From contig CM057476.1 of NCBI GenBank assembly GCA_030035585.1, positions 23,668,501 through 23,732,500 on the forward strand: a stretch of DNA of 64,000 bases, given 5' to 3'. Positions 59,261-64,000 of this stretch are shown here, piece after piece. The notes beneath the pieces were generated by a model. That model was given only the letters and a program-made list of their open reading frames with translations, did no database searches and was not told the origin of the DNA. The stretch is from Dugong dugon (Eukaryota > Chordata > Mammalia > Sirenia > Dugongidae). Position numbers and translations under genes: made by a program. Numbering within the stretch: position 1 is the first letter of the stretch; the number at the start of each line of letters is the position of its first letter.

Positions 59261-59951
59261 GACTTTAAAAGAGCCCTTCTGGCTCAAGAGTCCATGCTTC
59301 TGGGAAAGTGTAAAAGCGTCATGTCGCTCTGTGGTGGTTCTGGGGCACAGCCCAAAGCCCCCTTTAAGGATACACTTTCCTGATGACATTCATTCTGCTT
59401 TCTGGTCCTCGGCCTCTTCCTTCCCAGAGCAGAGGGCAGGGTCATTTGAGGTTTCAGTGTTTGCTGAGATGAGGAAGAGAGGGGCTGGCTGGCTGGAGGT
59501 CTCAGGGCCTGTCCCTGCGGGTGGAGCCTCCTCCCTGGGGGCCTGGTCTGTGCTGCTGCCAAGACCAGACCACAACTGCCAACAACGACAGCAGCTTCCG
59601 TTTCCTGAGGGCTGACCCCGTGCCAGGCGCTGTGCTAAGCACTTTGCTTGCATTGTCTCTGTCCCAGAGGCAGCCCTTATTGTCCCCAGGTATGGGCTCA
59701 GGGGGAGGAGGGGCTCGCCTGAGGGCCACAGATAGTGAATGAGGGTGCTAGCCTGTGCACTTACCTAGCAGGTCACACTGCTTCCCTCCGCGGAGACCCT
59801 CAGTGGGGGTTTCTTTGGGAGTAGAGAGAATTTTGCTCAGATTTAGGTGGGCCTTACTGTTTTCTAAGAGAACACATGTGGACATGTACACAGACCTGGA
59901 GCCACACATGTGTGGGTCACACCGGGTCATGGACTTGTACACAGACCCACA

Positions 59952-59952
<1 letters not shown>

Positions 59953-60003
<51 letters not shown>
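59953..60003 (+). repeat. (AC)n microsatellite, about 25 units
   Basis: An uninterrupted AC run. Apparent Thr-His/Cys-Val reading frames across it are artefacts. Confidence 0.95.
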
Positions 60004-60006
<3 letters not shown>

Positions 60007-60767
60007 CTGGGTTCTGGGTCTGGGTCTAGGAACTGCAGCCTCTTCTGTTGCAGATTCATGGACATGTCCACCCTGGTCTGTTCCAAACAGGAAATGCTTT
60101 TCTCTTCACAGCAAACAAACCTGGGCCACAGCTCCTTCTCCTATGAACTCCCACAGGGGGCAGCGCTAAGGGTCTCTTTCCTCCCATGGCTGGTTGCTCC
60201 TTTCTCCCCACTGGATGTGTCCCCCTGGGCAGCCTCCCTGGCTCAGGCTGCCCCATACTATCAGCCCTGCTTGCACACCAGCTTCTGTGAGCCCCTGGCC
60301 TCCATCTGAGAGGTGCCAATATAGTGTCCATTCTAAAGGTAAGGGAGAGCCTAAGAGGAGTGAGAGGGCCCAGAGCCCTTGGTGGCAGCCCCCAGGAGGC
60401 CCAGGCATGATGGCCGCCGGGGCAGTGCCTGGATGCCATGAAAGGGAAGGGGCCCTGTACACGTCAGTGGCCTTCAAAGCTGCTGCCCAGACAAAGGGCA
60501 GGGCCGGAGGGCTGGGCCTTCCCTGAGAGCTTCCAGGTTGGGGAACAATGCCCGCACTCTACGCCTTTGATCCAGAGGTCTGGCCCTGCTGCCCCTCGGT
60601 CTCAGAGCAGGAGATGCCCCTCTGGGTGAGGGCAGAGGCACTGGGGGGGGGGCCAGGACAGTCTGCAGCTGCCTGGCAGAGTTATTTATGCTCCATGGAG
60701 CTGCCCTTCTCACCCAGCTCATTCTTTCCTCACGGAACTAGGACCAGAGCTAAAAGGGGGACATGGG

Positions 60768-60836
60768 AGGAAGGAAGCCACCCGAAAATCATAAATTAGG
60801 GCTCCTCTCTAATTTATGATTAGGGCCTTCCTTCCT
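60768..60836. other. Perfect 13-bp inverted repeat in a larger hairpin
   Basis: AATCATAAATTAG (60787-60799) and CTAATTTATGATT (60809-60821) are exact reverse complements around a 9-base loop. Outer arms AGGAAGGAAG (60768-60777) and CTTCCTTCCT (60827-60836) also pair. The AT-rich arms contrast with GC-rich surroundings. Confidence 0.75.
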
Positions 60837-60944
60837 TCCTCAGAAATCCTCAGGAGGAGGGACCTGGATGTTTGTGGGATTGAGGATGGGGGACAATAGT
60901 GACAGGGCTGGGCACAAGCAAGTGGCAGGGCAGGGCTCCTGTAT

Positions 60945-61050
60945 TTCGAGTTAGGAGACCTGACTATTCTGTGTGATCTAGAGCAAGCCCCTTCTCTCTG
61001 GGCCTCAGTTTCCCCATCTGGCAAACAGGGTGATGTGAGGACTTGGTGAC
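60945..61050 (+). repeat. MIR SINE
   Basis: GAGTTAGGAGACCTGACTAT, then CTCTGGGCCTCAGTTTCCCC. Confidence 0.7.
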
Positions 61051-61719
61051 TTTCTGTGACTGTGAAGGGATGGACAAATGTGAAGACTTCTCCTTAGCAA
61101 AATTCCCACTTCCCTTCCTCTGGCACCTCCCCTCAAATCTTCTGCCCCACCTGCCTTCTCTGGGGTCTCTTACTCTACTTCCCTTTCCACACCTCTCCTT
61201 CTATAAAAATGGACTGATGGAGTCTCATTAGGCTTCATCCACCTAGCTGGACGTAGAGAAAGGAGCTGTGGACTCATTCATACTAGGGTGTGGGTGACTG
61301 ATATGTTTAATGCTGGGGATGGTTAGCAAGGGTTCGTTCTTCTTTAGGCCCTGAATCATTGGCAGTGGAACTTCTAGACTGGTGAGGGGAATGCTTGGTG
61401 ACCAGAGGCCTAGGAACAAGGTCTGTAGAGAGGGAGGACCTCTATGTGGAAAAGTGTCCATCTTTCCAATCCCACTGAGGTAAAGCCCACTCCCTACTGG
61501 CCACATCTGGAGCTGTGGCCATGAGGCCCTGCGGTTAGATGGATTGGGCGGGAGAGAAGGGCAGTCGAGAGGAGCCGGTCAGAGCAGACTCTGGAGCTGC
61601 CAGCCAGCACTGGAGTCTCCCGAGTCCCAGGTGGTGCCTGGGTCATGAGCACACAACCCTGCCCAGCCTGATGTCCCCAAGGTGAATAGTTTCCACATCT
61701 AGGGAGGTAGTTCTGAAAG

Positions 61720-61930
61720 GGAAGAGAGCAAGAGGAGGAGAGAGAAAGAGTCAGAGAAAGAGCCAGAGAGATGTGTATATATAGAGAGAGACACTCAGAG
61801 AGAGAAAGAGAGACAGTAGGACAGAGATTGAGTGAGAGAGTGTGCCAGAGATGTAGAAAGAGATAGATGGAAAGACGGAAGGACAGAAAAGAGACAGAGA
61901 CAGGCAGACAGACAAAGAGAAGGGGCACTT
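61720..61930 (+). repeat. GA-rich tract
   Basis: GAGAGAAAGAGAGACAG-type simple sequence with a short TATATATA interruption at 61775-61785. Confidence 0.85.
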
Positions 61931-62819
61931 TAGGAAGAAGAGTTAGTCTTGGTTACTGTGGGAGTGGGGCAGAGGGGGCAGGACCAGGGCACCAGCCTAG
62001 CACCACCACTAAGCTTCAAGGGACGCTCAGTACCAAACACTTCATCCCACAAAGCTGGGGAGGCTGCCTTCCTCCCGTCACCTGTCCATCCCAGCACTGG
62101 CTGCCCAATGAGCTCTTGGCTGCCTGGGGCTGATATAGACCATGCACAGCCAGACTGTCCACTGGACCTAGGAGAAGTGGATTCTGGGGAGTATCAAGGA
62201 GATGACAGACATATGGGGGGCTCCCTGAGAACCTGGACTTCAAGCTCTCCCCTCTCCCCGCCATCCATCCCTGCAAGGCTAAGTCCAGATCCTCTCTCTA
62301 TTTGTCCGCTCCCGGGCTCTGTCCTGTTCAACCTTCACCTGCGCCTTGGTGGCCTTTACCTCCTCTCAGATCTTCCAGTCTTGCAGAATCTTCCCAAAAG
62401 CAAATGGAGCCAGGTGACCCTGTGAGGAAAACATTCTGTCTCCCCACTGCCCTCAGGCTTAGAACTGAACATCGTCCAGCCTGCTGGTCCTCACTCTGTT
62501 TCCACACTCAGGACACCAAACATCTCTCAATTCCCTCAGATGACTACAGAGCTTTTCCATTCCATTCTCTCTGCCTTCCAATACCCACTCACTCTTCAGT
62601 TTCAGCTCAGACATCACCCCCCCCCTTAAAGGAAGGTGTCCCACACCTCACGTCTGGGTTACATGCCCAGTAGGCTCCCCACTCACAGCACTTATGCCAG
62701 AATCATCTGTTGATTTGTATGGTTCCTCTGATGTAGGCAGAGATGTTGGCTACTTTTTATAATCTTCTAAGATTTCTGGGAAAGACACAACTCCAGTAGC
62801 CATAAGAGAGAAGCTTGAT

Positions 62820-63800
62820 ACATTTAGGTACATAAAAATTAAAGATTTCTGGAGAAAAAAAGCAATATGATTAACTGTGGAAAATTTTTGCAATATACAG
62901 GTCAGATAAAAGGCTAATTTCTTCCATATATAAAGAGCTCCTACAAATCAATGATGTTGATCAGTGACCCAATAGACAAATGGACAGCTCAGAATGAAAA
63001 GGCATTCAACTTCATTCAGAAGAAAAGCAATGCAAGTGAAAATCACAATGAGATAGCACCTTACCCAACTGATGGGGAGGACTTAAACTTTTTTGATAAA
63101 TGGTTTGGCAAGAGTGTAGGCAAAATGTCACCTCCACATATGCCCTCTTTGGAGCACAGTTGGTAATATATAATAAAATGTAAAGTCTACACTCTTTTGA
63201 TCAAGTAATTCCATTTGATACTTGTAGACGTTTCTTACAGGTATATTTGCAAGAAAACACAAGGGAATTAACTGCAGCACTGTCTGTAGGAATAAAAGAC
63301 TAAAAACACACTAAATGCCCATGGCAGGAGACTGGTAAAGTAAGGTACATCCATCAGTGAAATACTCTACTGCCATTAAAAAGAGCAAGGGGATAAACAA
63401 AATGTGGTATATCCATACAACAGAATATTAGTCAGCCATAAAAAGGAATGACATTTTGATACACACCACAATGTGGATGAACCTTGGAGATATTATGCTA
63501 AATGAAAGAAGCCAGTCACTAATATGTGATTCTGATTATATGAAATGTCCTGAATAGGCAAATCCATAGAGACAGAAAGTAGATCAGTGGTTGCCAAGAG
63601 GTGAGATCAGGGGATAAAGGCGAGTGACTGCTAATAGATACATAGTTTCTTTTGGGAGTGATGAATGTACTCTAAAATTAGATAGTGGTGATGGTTGTAC
63701 AACATTGTGAATATACTAGAAACCACTGAATTGTATACATTTAAAGAGTGGATTTTGTAGTATATGAATTATATCTAACAAAGCTGTTACGTAAAAGAAT
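62820..63800 (+). mobile_element. Ancient L1 3' end (ORF2 end and 3' UTR)
   Basis: Phrases of the L1M ORF2/3' region in order: AAGAGCTCCTACAAATCAAT, ATGAGATAGCACCTTACCCA, TACATCCATCAGTGAAATAC, GATAGTGGTGATGGTTGTAC, ending ATCTAACAAAGCTGTTA. Frames are broken. The last 200 bases to the window end (63801-64000) look like a further LINE-derived stretch. Confidence 0.75.
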
Positions 63801-64000
63801 GAAGTAGGTCTAAATGTTTTGATTTGGAACAATTTTCATTGTCAGCTGTTAAGTGAAAAAAGTAAGTGCAACTGGGTGTAAAGAATGCTGCCTTTTTGTG
63901 GGGAAATTGCAGGAATATGTACCCATAAATTCTGGAATTCTGGACGCATGGTCTCTAGAAGGAGTCACAAGAAGCTGCTCACTGGTTGCCTTTGGGAAGG

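Larger units (their letters stand above)
57060..64000. other. Upstream intergenic region (5' of EMID1)
   Basis: I see no exon here. It holds reverse MIR-like sequence (57255-57530), a TG/GATG-rich tract, L1 tails, a MIR, an (AC)n run, a perfect hairpin (60768-60836), a GA-rich tract (61720-61930) and a degenerate L1 to the window end. KREMEN1 would be the expected next gene, but none of it is recognised. Confidence 0.6.

Noticed and set aside
57060..64000. KREMEN1 3' exons expected from human gene order
   Set aside because: No kringle, WSC or CUB coding segment or plausible last exon could be recognised. The gene probably lies beyond the right edge.

Overview
The window is vertebrate nuclear DNA, and the repeats point to an afrotherian mammal such as an elephant, manatee or hyrax. 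It holds several roughly 200-bp SINEs whose heads and tails match, from memory, the Afrotheria-specific AfroSINE family. It also holds an RTE-clade LINE of the elephant RTE1 type, alongside general mammalian MIR, L2, L1, MER5-like and MaLR LTR copies. The species is inferred from this repeat content, not proven.

Three protein-coding genes are present, in the order known from human 22q12.2 but reversed. (1) EWSR1, minus strand: exons 1-4 only (about 1.4-6.8 kb); the gene runs off the left edge. (2) RHBDD3, plus strand (coding exons 9.4-13.7 kb), head-to-head with EWSR1 across a CpG island at about 6.0-7.45 kb. (3) EMID1, minus strand (14.9-56.7 kb), tail-to-tail with RHBDD3. Its 15 coding exons join without a frame break into a 443-residue protein: signal peptide, cysteine-rich EMI domain, interrupted collagen helix, C-terminal leucine-rich coil. 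Every splice site used is GT-AG and phases agree throughout. The 57-64 kb stretch upstream of EMID1 has no gene I can support.

The most interesting structure is at the 3' end of EMID1. A second exon-like segment (19310-19400) has the same phases as exon 14 (20387-20471) and encodes a related leucine-heptad peptide. Joining both would give an immediate stop, so they look like mutually exclusive exons. The introns on either side of exon 14 each contain a degenerate minisatellite (about 40-bp and 48-bp periods) that common repeat families do not explain.

Other points: a three-layer nested insertion in EMID1 intron 12 (L1, then AfroSINE, then RTE with a 9-bp target duplication); RTE deletion derivatives and a tRNA-headed SINE built from the same RTE ends; two perfect CArG boxes 39 bp apart in EMID1 intron 3; a perfect heat-shock-element trimer in the EWSR1 CpG island; a perfect 13-bp hairpin at 60.8 kb; and a 20-residue C-terminal extension of RHBDD3 compared with the human protein as I remember it.
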